Part shown: in pieces, positions 1-5,362 of the stretch | Layout: each line of letters opens with the position of its first letter | Position numbering within the stretch: position 1 is the stretch's first letter | Assembly (NCBI GenBank): GCA_002255065.1 | Contig: NJEF01000015.1 | Coordinates: forward strand, 1-8,000 | DNA from: Desulfurococcales archaeon ex4484_204 | GTDB lineage: Archaea > Thermoproteota > Thermoprotei_A > Sulfolobales > NBVN01 | Reading direction: 5' to 3' | Length of the DNA stretch: 8,000 nt | The notes under the pieces: model-generated | What the model saw: only the letters and a program-made list of their open reading frames with translations | Databases searched by the model: none | Told to the model about the DNA's origin: nothing | Made by a program: the position numbers and the translations under genes

Positions 1-440
1 CCGTCCTCGCCAACCTCTACTACGTGCTCCTTACGCACCCTCTCGTACACGATACGTGGTAACTTTATGGGTGTAACAACAGCGTATTCATGGCCTGTAC
101 ACCGAAGCTGATCGATTAGCATGCTGAGCTCTCCTAAACCGTCAGGTGAATTAAAGATAATTACTGCAGCCTCCCTACCTTCATCGTACGGAGCGATATA
201 GTACATGAGCTCCTGCGCGTTAAAGAGTGCTGAGGAGGTCTTACTTAGAGTCCTTAAGGATAAGGTGAGGTATATAGCTGGTGATGAGTAGCTCCCAGTA
301 TACGTAGCTAAAACATGTGTTTTACCGTTAAGGAAGGCTTTCAAGAAATCGCTTACTACACCTATAACCTCATTACGTATCTCACTAACTAACTCACTAA
401 CACTACCTTCCAGGATATCACTGCCTACCACATCCCTCAC
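1..440 (-). CDS. SIS-like sugar-phosphate-binding protein, 5' part only (runs off left edge)
   Basis: About 146 residues are visible, open with no stop from a GTG at 438-440 to the window edge. An in-frame TAA lies four codons upstream of the GTG, so the N-terminus is complete and the C-terminus is missing. The segment LATYTGSYSSPAIYL, followed by a helix and strand pattern (NAQELMYYIAPYDEGREAAVIIFNSP, then LIDQLRCTGHEYAVVTP), resembles the SIS fold of GlmS-type aldose/ketose isomerases, where a Gly-Ser-Ser turn binds the phosphosugar. The usual second SIS loop (SxSGxT) reads FNSPDG here, so isomerase activity is doubtful and a binding or regulatory role is possible. A TATA-like CATTTAAAG on the minus strand (479-487) would put the mRNA start about 15-20 nt before the GTG. 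Codon use, rich in AGG, GTT and CTA, matches the neighbours. The fold is inferred by eye and the substrate is unknown. Confidence 0.55.
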   Translation of the reverse strand, partial: MRDVVGSDILEGSVSELVSEIRNEVIGVVSDFLKAFLNGKTHVLATYTGSYSSPAIYLTLSLRTLSKTSSALFNAQELMYYIAPYDEGREAAVIIFNSPDGLGELSMLIDQLRCTGHEYAVVTPIKLPRIVYERVRKEHVVEVGED

Positions 441-478
441 CCAAGAGCCTTAGGGTCATGAACACCTAGGAAGCACAC

Positions 479-496
479 TTTAAATGCTTATTAACG
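479..496. promoter_or_regulatory. Back-to-back TATA-like boxes for SIS-like gene (-) and tRNA-Leu(CAG) (+)
   Basis: An AT-rich stretch separates the two divergent genes. On the plus strand CTTATTAAC (487-495) is centred about 28 bp before the tRNA 5' end at 519. On the minus strand CATTTAAAG (479-487) lies about 43 bp before the GTG at 440. Spacing fits archaeal TBP/TFB promoters; the assignment is inferred. Confidence 0.5.
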
Positions 497-518
497 TTTA
501 GCTAGTCGGTTGATTGGT

Positions 519-625
519 GCGGGGGTGCCCGAGCTAGGTCAAAGGGGTCGGGCTCAGGACCCTTTAAGGGGTGGGAGCCCCGATGGCGTAGGCCTGCGTG
601 GGTTCGAATCCCACCCCCCGCACCA
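519..625 (+). tRNA. tRNA-Leu(CAG), with 19-nt intron
   Basis: Acceptor stem GCGGGGG (519-525) pairs with CCCCCGC (615-621), followed by discriminator A622 and encoded CCA (623-625). The D stem is CCC/GGG, the anticodon stem TCGGG/CCCGA, the variable arm long (class II), and the T arm carries TTCGAAT. The anticodon loop begins CTCAGG, giving anticodon CAG and G37. The intron is 559-577, directly after G37 (canonical 37/38). It forms a clean BHB: loop bases CTCA pair with intron TGGG, bulges are GGA and AGC, and an inner CCC/GGG hairpin closes the intron. C578 becomes base 38. Outside the anticodon loop and intron the gene is identical to tRNA-Leu(UAA) at 5254-5362. It reads CUG codons. Confidence 0.97.
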
Positions 626-714
626 CCCTTTAAAGGCCGGTAAACGTGCTAATACTATGCTAGGAAAATGAGGTTTCTCACAAACCTGCTACATGATGTG
701 GCATGGATACTACA

Positions 715-821
715 TGGCGCCGGGGCGGGGATTCGAACCCCGGTGCCCCGTAGGGGGCAGTGGGTCTCGCGGTAGTGCCGGAACTCGAGCCCACCCCCTT
801 GAACCGCTCGGGCACCCCGGC
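715..821 (-). tRNA. tRNA-Ser(CGA), with about 18-nt intron
   Basis: On the minus strand the acceptor stem GCCGGGG (821-815) pairs with CCCCGGC (725-719); discriminator G (718) and CCA (717-715) are encoded. A long variable arm (class II), the T loop TTCGAAT and anticodon loop CTCGAGA identify tRNA-Ser with anticodon CGA, reading UCG. The intron is best placed at 766-783, between G37 and A38. The junctions carry a CGAG direct repeat, so the cut could shift by up to 4 nt without changing the mature tRNA. The intron-exon fold is not a strict BHB: CTCG pairs with CGAG in four perfect pairs, but the 3' bulge shrinks to one A and the 5' bulge grows to about five bases. TrpS lies upstream on the same strand, ending at 867. 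Confidence 0.96.
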
Positions 822-843
822 CCGCATTTAAATCTCTATCATG

Positions 844-853
844 CTTTATTAAG
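844..853 (-). promoter_or_regulatory. TATA-like box of tRNA-Ser(CGA)
   Basis: CTTAATAAAG on the minus strand is centred about 27 bp upstream of the tRNA 5' end at 821, in the gap after trpS. This suggests the tRNA is transcribed on its own rather than only by read-through. A second AT stretch (827-834) is too close to the tRNA to serve. Confidence 0.5.
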
Positions 854-866
854 TGTTAGCTTCTAT

Positions 867-1994
867 TTAAAATCCTGGGATGTTCGCTATACTGCTAGCT
901 ACCCCCCTGGCCCTCCCGAGCTTTTCCTGATGCTCCTCCAGGAATCTTAATAGCTTCTCACGAGCCATTAACTTGCACTCCCCGCAAAGCATCCTCCCAG
1001 ACTTACAGTCCCAGTAGATTCTCTCCAACTCCTCATCGCTTTGAACTAGGTGGTATGTTAGCATCTCAAAGACGGGACACTTCTCCGGTACCCCACCCAT
1101 CTTTCTCTGCTCTTCCGCCGTCGGCCTCCCTCCCGTTAGGGACTTCATGATCTTGCTTCCAGCACTTTCTAGGGGCTCTGTAAGAGCTATGAATGATTCA
1201 GGCCTTGACGAACTCATCTTACCTCCATCAAGGCCCATTAAGAACTTATGGTATGTTGATGCAGGTCTCTTAAGGCCTAGCTCGCTAGAGAATCTATCGG
1301 CGACATCCCTTGCAAGCCTTAAGTGTGGGTCCTGGTCTGGCCCTACGGGAACTAGGACGGTGTTAAAACCTCCGAAACTCTCTAGCTGGGGGTGCAGGAT
1401 ATCGGCCATTTGAGTTAAGACGGCGATCAGCTTACCTGGGTCCAGCTCTTCACCGTAAATGGCTTTAAGCTCCGACATCGTTACCTTCCTTGAGAACAGC
1501 TGTATTAGGCGGTAGTAATCCCTCTCGTAATTGGTCTGGAAGTAGACGTGGAGGTTCCTCGTGCTTAAACCCAGCGCTAAGTAGTTCGCTAGGTAGTCAT
1601 TTATAGCTAGATTAACTATCTCCCCCCTATCCAGTTTCCTCACGGCGTAGGCCTCAGCATCCGCAATAACTATGAATATCTCTGCCCCGAGCTGTTGATA
1701 GTAGATAACCTGGTCGATAACCATCTTGTGGCCGAAGTGCATCCTGCCTGATGGCATGATCCCGGTTAGTATGGAGAACTTCTCGTTCCTCTTTAGTGCA
1801 GTAATTACCTTATCAAAATCCCTATGCCCGAAGACTACCCCCCTCCTCATAAGCATGTGAGGCTCCGTAATCCTTGAAAGCTCCTTCAATACCTCTGAGA
1901 ACGGTTTAATACCAAAGTACTTAAACAGCCTCTTATACTCAACTACATTCTCTGTCCCCCAAGGGCTTAACCTAAGCCCCACAATAGGCAACAC
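867..1994 (-). CDS. trpS: Tryptophan--tRNA ligase (archaeal type)
   Basis: A class Ic aminoacyl-tRNA synthetase that uses ATP to attach tryptophan to tRNA-Trp in the cytoplasm. The 375-residue product shows the archaeal/eukaryotic N-terminal signature (LSPWGTENVVEYKRLFKYFG, residues 9-28), a HIGH-type ATP site PSGRMHFGH (81-89), the TQMADILHPQ segment (195-204) that helps form the Trp pocket in this family, VPVGPDQDPHLRLARD (215-230), and the KMSSS loop (259-263). A C-terminal C-x6-C-x2-C cluster (C330, C337, C340) precedes a long helix typical of archaeal TrpRS. Length is normal for the family. The GTG at 1994 is chosen because a TATA-like TTTTTAAATTTTC on the minus strand (about 2016-2027) is centred about 27 bp upstream, which predicts a leaderless mRNA. 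A later GTG (codon 5) is possible. Confidence 0.96.
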   Translation of the reverse strand: MLPIVGLRLSPWGTENVVEYKRLFKYFGIKPFSEVLKELSRITEPHMLMRRGVVFGHRDFDKVITALKRNEKFSILTGIMPSGRMHFGHKMVIDQVIYYQQLGAEIFIVIADAEAYAVRKLDRGEIVNLAINDYLANYLALGLSTRNLHVYFQTNYERDYYRLIQLFSRKVTMSELKAIYGEELDPGKLIAVLTQMADILHPQLESFGGFNTVLVPVGPDQDPHLRLARDVADRFSSELGLKRPASTYHKFLMGLDGGKMSSSRPESFIALTEPLESAGSKIMKSLTGGRPTAEEQRKMGGVPEKCPVFEMLTYHLVQSDEELERIYWDCKSGRMLCGECKLMAREKLLRFLEEHQEKLGRARGVASSIANIPGF

Positions 1995-2163
1995 CAGGGA
2001 TAGTATGTATTGTTGAAAATTTAAAAATTATAGTGGAGGGCTAAGGGTCTAACCAGGTGGGCTAAGGTGTTGAAGCGGGGAGTGCTTAACACACGGGTTA
2101 TCTAACCACTAATAGCATACCCTAAAGCTTCGCTCTCTAGCTAGTAACGCTTTTACTTGGTTG
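1995..2163. other. Intergenic gap with trpS promoter and a hairpin
   Basis: No convincing gene is seen. The left end holds the trpS TATA-like box (about 2016-2027). At 2067-2092 there is a hairpin of 5 + 4 pairs (GTGTT/AACAC and AAGC/GCTT) with one bulged G and a 7-nt loop. It lies 72-97 nt past the 3' end of tRNA-Glu, so it could be part of that gene's trailer. A GGTTA/TAACC inverted repeat follows at about 2096-2107. I could not assign a small RNA. Confidence 0.4.
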
Positions 2164-2264
2164 TGGTGCCGCGGCCGGGATTTGAACCCGGGTCACGGGC
2201 TACCCACGCAGGGCCCTACCTGCTCGAAAGGCCCGTATACTTGGCCTGGCTATACTACCGCGGC
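2164..2264 (-). tRNA. tRNA-Glu(UUC), with 23-nt intron
   Basis: On the minus strand the acceptor stem GCCGCGG (2264-2258) pairs with CCGCGGC (2174-2168); discriminator A (2167) and CCA (2166-2164) are encoded. D stem, T arm (CCGGG TTCAAAT CCCGG) and anticodon stem CGGGC/GCCCG are all intact. The loop CTTTCGA gives anticodon UUC with G37. The intron is 2202-2224, at 37/38. Its BHB has two three-base bulges (CGA and GTA) and an inner GCAGG/CCTGC helix of five pairs; the central helix has one U-U mismatch. The next gene upstream, divergent, encodes Elp3, whose eukaryotic homologues modify U34 of this very tRNA. Confidence 0.97.
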
Positions 2265-2289
2265 TACCCTTAGTAAGGTGGGTTCACCA

Positions 2290-2299
2290 GTTTTTAACT
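2290..2299. promoter_or_regulatory. TATA-like box between tRNA-Glu and elp3
   Basis: GTTTTTAACT on the plus strand (AGTTAAAAAC on the minus) is the only AT-rich element in the 63-bp gap. It is centred about 30 bp before the tRNA-Glu 5' end at 2264 and about 33 bp before the elp3 GTG, so it may serve either gene or both. Direct evidence of transcription starts is lacking. Confidence 0.4.
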
Positions 2300-2314
2300 T
2301 TGAATTCCTACTCC

Positions 2315-2324
2315 TGAGGGAGGG
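2315..2324 (+). promoter_or_regulatory. Purine-rich ribosome-binding site of elp3
   Basis: TGAGGGAGGG ends three bases before the GTG at 2328. It is the clearest Shine-Dalgarno-like sequence at a first gene in the window and supports this start. An in-frame TGA at 2301-2303 allows no start more than eight codons upstream. Confidence 0.6.
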
Positions 2325-2327
2325 TTT

Positions 2328-3785
2328 GTGGTTAAGGCTTCTTGCTGTTTAAACACGGCGAGGGGGTTAAGGGTTAGGAAGCCTACTAGGATGCTCTCAG
2401 GAGTTACTGTTGTTGCGGTTATGATGCACCCCTTCCCCTGCCCGCACGGGAGATGTGTTTACTGTCCAGGAGGTCCTGAGTTCGGTACACCTCAGAGCTA
2501 TATAGGTGAGGAGCCTGCCCTAATGCGTGCACTAAGGTTGCGTTTCGACCCTTACGAGCAGGTTAGAGCTAGGCTTACGCAGTACGTCATGATGGGGCAC
2601 ACACCTAGTAAGGTGGATTTAATAGTTATGGGAGGCACGTTCACATCAATACCTCTAAGCTATAGGGCCTGGTTCTTAACAAGCGTGATCGAGGCATTCA
2701 ATAGGTTTCCTAAGCCTAAGCCCTCAGCCCTCCCAAGCCTTGAGGAGGCCCAGCTCAGGAACGAAGTAGCTAGGATAAGGGTTATAGGGGTGACCTTTGA
2801 AACCAGGCCTGACTGGGCTAGGGAGAGGCATGCCGACGAAATGCTCTACTTAGGGGGTACGAGGGTGGAGCTAGGTGTTCAGAGTATATACGACGACGTG
2901 TTGAGTAGGGTGAGGAGGGGTCACGGTGTTAAGGAGGTTGTGGAGGCGACGAGAATTCTCAAGGACTCCGGGTTCAAGGTGGCTTACCATATAATGCCCG
3001 GACTACCGGGCTCCGATATCGATAGAGATATTGAGATGGTTAAGGAGATATTCAGCAATCCTGACTTCAGGCCTGATATGCTGAAAATATACCCGACCCT
3101 CGTAGTTAAGGGAACGGAGCTCTACAAGTGGTGGAGGGAGGGTATGTATAAGGCCCTTACCGATGAGGAGGCCATAGAGCTAATCTCGGAGATGTATAGG
3201 TACATACCTAAGTGGGTCAGGGTTATGAGGATCCAGAGGGACGTACCAGCTAATATCATAGAGGCAGGGCCTAGGCTAGGTAACCTAAGGGTATACGTAG
3301 AGAGGAGGGTTCTCGAGAAGGGCTTAAGGATAAGGGAGATAAGGTATAGGGAGGTAGGTAGGGCAGTTGCTAAGGGTATTAAGCTGGGTAAGATAGTAAT
3401 CACTAAGGAGGTCTATGAAGCGAGCAACGGTGTTGAGGTGTTTATAGCAGCTGAGGATGTAAGCGGCGATGCCTTGGTCGGCATTTTAAGGCTTAGGATA
3501 CCTTCAGGAACGGCCCACAGGCCCGAGGTTGACTCTAAGACAGCAATAATTAGGGAGCTACACGTTTACGGCCCTGAGGTACCTATTGGGGGGCACGATA
3601 CCCAGGCATGGCAACATAAGGGGTGGGGAAGGAGGCTCCTCCGCGAAGCCGAGAGCGTTGCCGTGAATGAATTCGGTGCTAGGAAGGTTCTAGTGCTTTC
3701 AGGTATGGGTGCTAGGGAGTACTATAGGAGGCTCGGGTATAGAAGACCATCGAACTCCCCTTACATGGTTAAGGCCCTTTCTTAG
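2328..3785 (+). CDS. elp3: Elp3: tRNA wobble-uridine radical SAM enzyme/acetyltransferase
   Basis: Elp3 uses a radical SAM domain and acetyl-CoA to add a carboxymethyl-type group to C5 of uridine 34 in tRNA anticodons. Residues 20-31 (TRMLSGVTVVAV) are followed by the radical SAM cluster C38-x4-C43-x2-C46 with PGG, then GTPQSYIGEEP (53-63), MGGTF (101-105), GVTFETRPD (154-162), LGVQS (182-186) and YHIMPGLPG (220-228). The C-terminal GNAT domain (about 370-485) carries RELHVYG (409-415), the acetyl-CoA loop QHKGWG (429-434) and the closing YYRRLGYRR. Two things are odd. Only about 17 residues precede the first conserved block, where many homologues have 60-90. The linker reads LRIREIRYREVG (333-344), without the cysteines usual just before REVG. 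The gene is divergent from tRNA-Glu(UUC) and overlaps the Trm9-like gene tail to tail by 17 bp. Identity is certain; its modified product in this organism is inferred. Confidence 0.96.
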   Translation: MVKASCCLNTARGLRVRKPTRMLSGVTVVAVMMHPFPCPHGRCVYCPGGPEFGTPQSYIGEEPALMRALRLRFDPYEQVRARLTQYVMMGHTPSKVDLIVMGGTFTSIPLSYRAWFLTSVIEAFNRFPKPKPSALPSLEEAQLRNEVARIRVIGVTFETRPDWARERHADEMLYLGGTRVELGVQSIYDDVLSRVRRGHGVKEVVEATRILKDSGFKVAYHIMPGLPGSDIDRDIEMVKEIFSNPDFRPDMLKIYPTLVVKGTELYKWWREGMYKALTDEEAIELISEMYRYIPKWVRVMRIQRDVPANIIEAGPRLGNLRVYVERRVLEKGLRIREIRYREVGRAVAKGIKLGKIVITKEVYEASNGVEVFIAAEDVSGDALVGILRLRIPSGTAHRPEVDSKTAIIRELHVYGPEVPIGGHDTQAWQHKGWGRRLLREAESVAVNEFGARKVLVLSGMGAREYYRRLGYRRPSNSPYMVKALS

Positions 3786-4500
3786 TTGCAATGAAGTATA
3801 CGTTGCTTGACCTCCTCCTAAAGGGTGAGTAGTACCCTGTGCTTATAATGATTAAACCGCTGTCTTTAATAGCCCTTTCTAACTCCTCCTTGCTGTATAG
3901 GTAGTAATACCTGAAGAGTACTAGCTTCCTACCTAACCTCTTGGTCCTCCAGGGCACTAACACCTCCCTTAGCATCTTAACTGATGGCGGAAATACCAGT
4001 GTTAAGGCGTTTAACAGTATTCTACGTAGATGAATTCGCTGCCATGGAGACCACGTAGTCACTAGGAGAAGTCCACGGGCTCTGAGAACTCTATGGAGCT
4101 CACTTAATGCCTTATGGACCTCGTCCGGAGGTATATGGTGGAGTACAGCTATGGTGATTATAGTGTTAAAGGAGTTACTTCTTAGGGGTAAGTTCCTAAC
4201 ATCAGCTAAAACGAAATCGCTAACTACTTTAAAACTCCTCGCTCTAGCCCTAGCTGTTAGCAGCATCGAGAAAGATGTATCGGTGCATACAACGTACCTC
4301 CCCCTGTCCATAGCAGCTAACGATAGCCCGTTAACGCATGGGCCAGAACCTACGTCTAGAACTGTCTCCCCCTTCAGAAGAGCAGTTATTGGCCATGGCC
4401 TGCTCCTTAGAAAGGCGTAGCTAAGCGCTATGTACTCATAGGACGCTTCAAGGTCATAGAACCTTCTGAGGATCTCCGTAATTAGGTTATGCCTAACCAT
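3769..4500 (-). CDS. Trm9/ALKBH8-like SAM-dependent tRNA methyltransferase
   Basis: A class I methyltransferase of 243 residues. It has the Trm9-family opening YEYIALSYAFLRSRPWPI (21-38), SAM motif I VLDVGSGPCVNG (47-58), an acidic residue after strand 2 (D74), ADVRNLPL (99-106), and AVLHHIPPDE (118-127). The late block VPWRTKR (182-188) followed by RYYYLYSKEELERAI (197-211) and NVYFIATKK matches what I recall of Trm9 and the ALKBH8 methyltransferase domain. In eukaryotes that enzyme, with Trm112, methylates cm5U34 made by the Elp3 complex to mcm5U34. Its place beside elp3, overlapping by 17 bp, supports this role. ATG 4500 starts 43 bp after tRNA-Ile on the same strand; no strong ribosome-binding site is seen. 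A methyltransferase for another small substrate cannot be excluded. Confidence 0.75.
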   Translation of the reverse strand: MVRHNLITEILRRFYDLEASYEYIALSYAFLRSRPWPITALLKGETVLDVGSGPCVNGLSLAAMDRGRYVVCTDTSFSMLLTARARARSFKVVSDFVLADVRNLPLRSNSFNTIITIAVLHHIPPDEVHKALSELHRVLRARGLLLVTTWSPWQRIHLRRILLNALTLVFPPSVKMLREVLVPWRTKRLGRKLVLFRYYYLYSKEELERAIKDSGLIIISTGYYSPFRRRSSNVYFIATKKGP

Positions 4501-4508
4501 GGTGTTGA

Positions 4509-4531
4509 AACCCTGCTAGCTTTCAAGGGTT
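4509..4531 (-). other. Hairpin between tRNA-Ile and the methyltransferase gene
   Basis: AACCCT (4509-4514) pairs with AGGGTT (4526-4531) around an 11-nt loop. It sits in the 43-bp gap between the tRNA 3' end and the ATG, so any read-through transcript would carry it. It may be a processing or termination element, or chance. Confidence 0.25.
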
Positions 4532-4543
4532 CCATGGAGTATT

Positions 4544-4738
4544 TGGTGGGCCCGCGGGGATTCGAACCCCGGACCTCCCGGTTATCAGCTACGCCTAGCG
4601 CCGCCCCCTCACTTTCTTATAAGAAGCTTTTTAAGTTTATAGAACTCCATTAAAGTTCCTCGGTGAGGGGGGTGAGGTAAAAAAGGGGAGTTCGGAGGCG
4701 GCGCTATCGGGCGCTCCACCAGGCTGAGCTACGGGCCC
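4544..4738 (-). tRNA. tRNA-Ile(GAU), with 118-nt intron at 30/31
   Basis: On the minus strand the acceptor stem GGGCCCG (4738-4732) pairs with CGGGCCC (4554-4548); discriminator A (4547) and CCA (4546-4544) are encoded. D stem is GCTC/GAGC and the T arm carries TTCGAAT. After removal of 4590-4707 the anticodon arm is CCCGG CTGATAA CCGGG, anticodon GAU. The intron interrupts the anticodon stem between bases 30 and 31, not the usual 37/38 site. The BHB is clean: central helix CGCC/GGCG of four pairs, three-base bulges CGA and TAG, and an inner helix TAGCGCCGCC/GGCGGCGCTA of ten pairs. The TATA-like CTTAAAAG (4766-4773) lies about 30 bp upstream. Confidence 0.96.
4590..4707 (-). other. Long structured intron of tRNA-Ile
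   Basis: At 118 nt this intron is about five times longer than any other in the window. Beyond the ten-pair closing helix it can form CCCTCAC/GTGAGGG and GAACTCC/GGAGTTC helices around an AT-rich core. That core contains a perfect 12-bp palindrome, TTCTTATAAGAA (4614-4625). No open frame for a homing endonuclease fits, and no clear box C/D or H/ACA motifs were found. Confidence 0.85.
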
Positions 4739-4888
4739 AGCCAGGGATACTTTATCCTTGCTCGGCTTTTAAGGTTTTACCTAGCTAGGTGTACAAAACC
4801 TTTACTGTTTTTAAAAGGGAGGGGCTGTTGTTGCTGCTTCAGCATGCTAGGTGAACGCTTAAATACCTAGGAGAGTTTTTACCATTGG
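4739..4888. other. Divergent promoter gap between tRNA-Ile (-) and tRNA-Gly (+)
   Basis: No gene is seen. It holds TATA-like boxes for tRNA-Ile (4766-4773, minus) and tRNA-Gly (CTTAAATAC, 4858-4866, centred 27 bp before 4889). A third AT-rich stretch, TTTTTAAAAG (4808-4817), and a small GCTG/CAGC hairpin at about 4834-4844 have no obvious partner gene. Confidence 0.45.
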
Positions 4889-4984
4889 GCGGCGGTCGTC
4901 TAGCCTGGTCTAGGACGCCGGCCTGCCAAGCATTAAGCCGTGGAACGCCGGAAATCCCGGGTTCAAATCCCGGCCGCCGCACCA
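4889..4984 (+). tRNA. tRNA-Gly(GCC), with 17-nt intron
   Basis: Acceptor stem GCGGCGG (4889-4895) pairs with CCGCCGC (4974-4980), followed by A4981 and encoded CCA. D stem is GTCT/GGAC, anticodon stem CCGGC/GCCGG, T arm CCGGG TTCAAAT CCCGG. Anticodon GCC with A37. The intron 4929-4945 follows A37 and leaves C38. The BHB has the four-pair central helix CTGC/GTGG (with G-U pairs) and three-base bulges CAA and AAC, but the inner part is tiny. It is the shortest intron in the window. It reads GGC and GGU codons. Confidence 0.97.
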
Positions 4985-5055
4985 TTACTGAACCATCCTC
5001 TGTTTTAAATGCATAGAAGGGTTCATGTAGTCCGTGACTCCATACTGTTGCTGTG

Positions 5056-5157
<102 letters not shown>

Positions 5158-5183
5158 TTATCTACATCTTAATTGATAGGGGA

Positions 5184-5192
5184 GTTTTAAAC
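5184..5192 (-). promoter_or_regulatory. TATA-like box of tRNA-Arg(CCU)
   Basis: GTTTAAAAC on the minus strand is centred about 31 bp before the tRNA 5' end at 5157, similar to the other tRNA genes here. Confidence 0.5.
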
Positions 5193-5221
5193 GTTAATGT
5201 ACGCTATCGATTAGGTTAAGG

Positions 5222-5228
5222 TTTATAG
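5222..5228 (+). promoter_or_regulatory. TATA-like box of tRNA-Leu(UAA)
   Basis: TTTATAG is centred about 29 bp before the tRNA 5' end at 5254. It does not match the sequence upstream of the near-identical tRNA-Leu(CAG), so each copy has its own promoter. Confidence 0.5.
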
Positions 5229-5253
5229 TGCTTGTTTGCGTTGTTTTCTCGGT

Positions 5254-5362
5254 GCGGGGGTGCCCGAGCTAGGTCAAAGGGGTCGGGCTTAAGACCTTCC
5301 GGCAGCGGTGGGAGACCCGATGGCGTAGGCCTGCGTGGGTTCGAATCCCACCCCCCGCACCA
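5254..5362 (+). tRNA. tRNA-Leu(UAA), with 21-nt intron
   Basis: Acceptor stem GCGGGGG (5254-5260) pairs with CCCCCGC (5352-5358), then A5359 and encoded CCA. It has a class II variable arm, T loop TTCGAAT and anticodon stem TCGGG/CCCGA. The loop CTTAAG gives anticodon UAA with G37. The intron 5294-5314 is at the 37/38 site; the central helix is CTTA/TGGG and the bulges are AGA and AGA, a textbook three-four-three BHB apart from G-U pairs. The exons differ from tRNA-Leu(CAG) at 519-625 only at bases 34, 36 and 38. U34 is a possible substrate for wobble modification by the local Elp3, though Leu(UAA) is not a classical Elp3 target. Confidence 0.97.

Noticed and set aside
627..636. CCTTTAAAGG palindrome after tRNA-Leu(CAG), considered as a promoter for a gene in 640-714
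   Set aside because: The only structure downstream is a small AGGTTT/AAACCT hairpin (671-687); no gene or RNA motif follows.
693..950. Open frame across tRNA-Ser with a peptide containing GRGFEP
   Set aside because: It is the complement of the tRNA T arm and acceptor stem; such RGFEP-like peptides are well-known false genes over tRNAs.
1147..1413. Open frame antisense to trpS
   Set aside because: It lies wholly inside a strongly supported gene and shows no recognisable domain. The same applies to 3122-3403, 4151-4420, 6116-6487, 6659-6919 and 7473-7877.
2161..2352. Open frame with peptide GRDLNPGH over tRNA-Glu
   Set aside because: Same artefact over a tRNA; it also runs into elp3 in another frame.
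4590..4707. Homing endonuclease or box C/D RNA within the tRNA-Ile intron
   Set aside because: At 118 nt it is too short for an endonuclease, and no RTGATGA/CTGA pair with suitable spacing was found.
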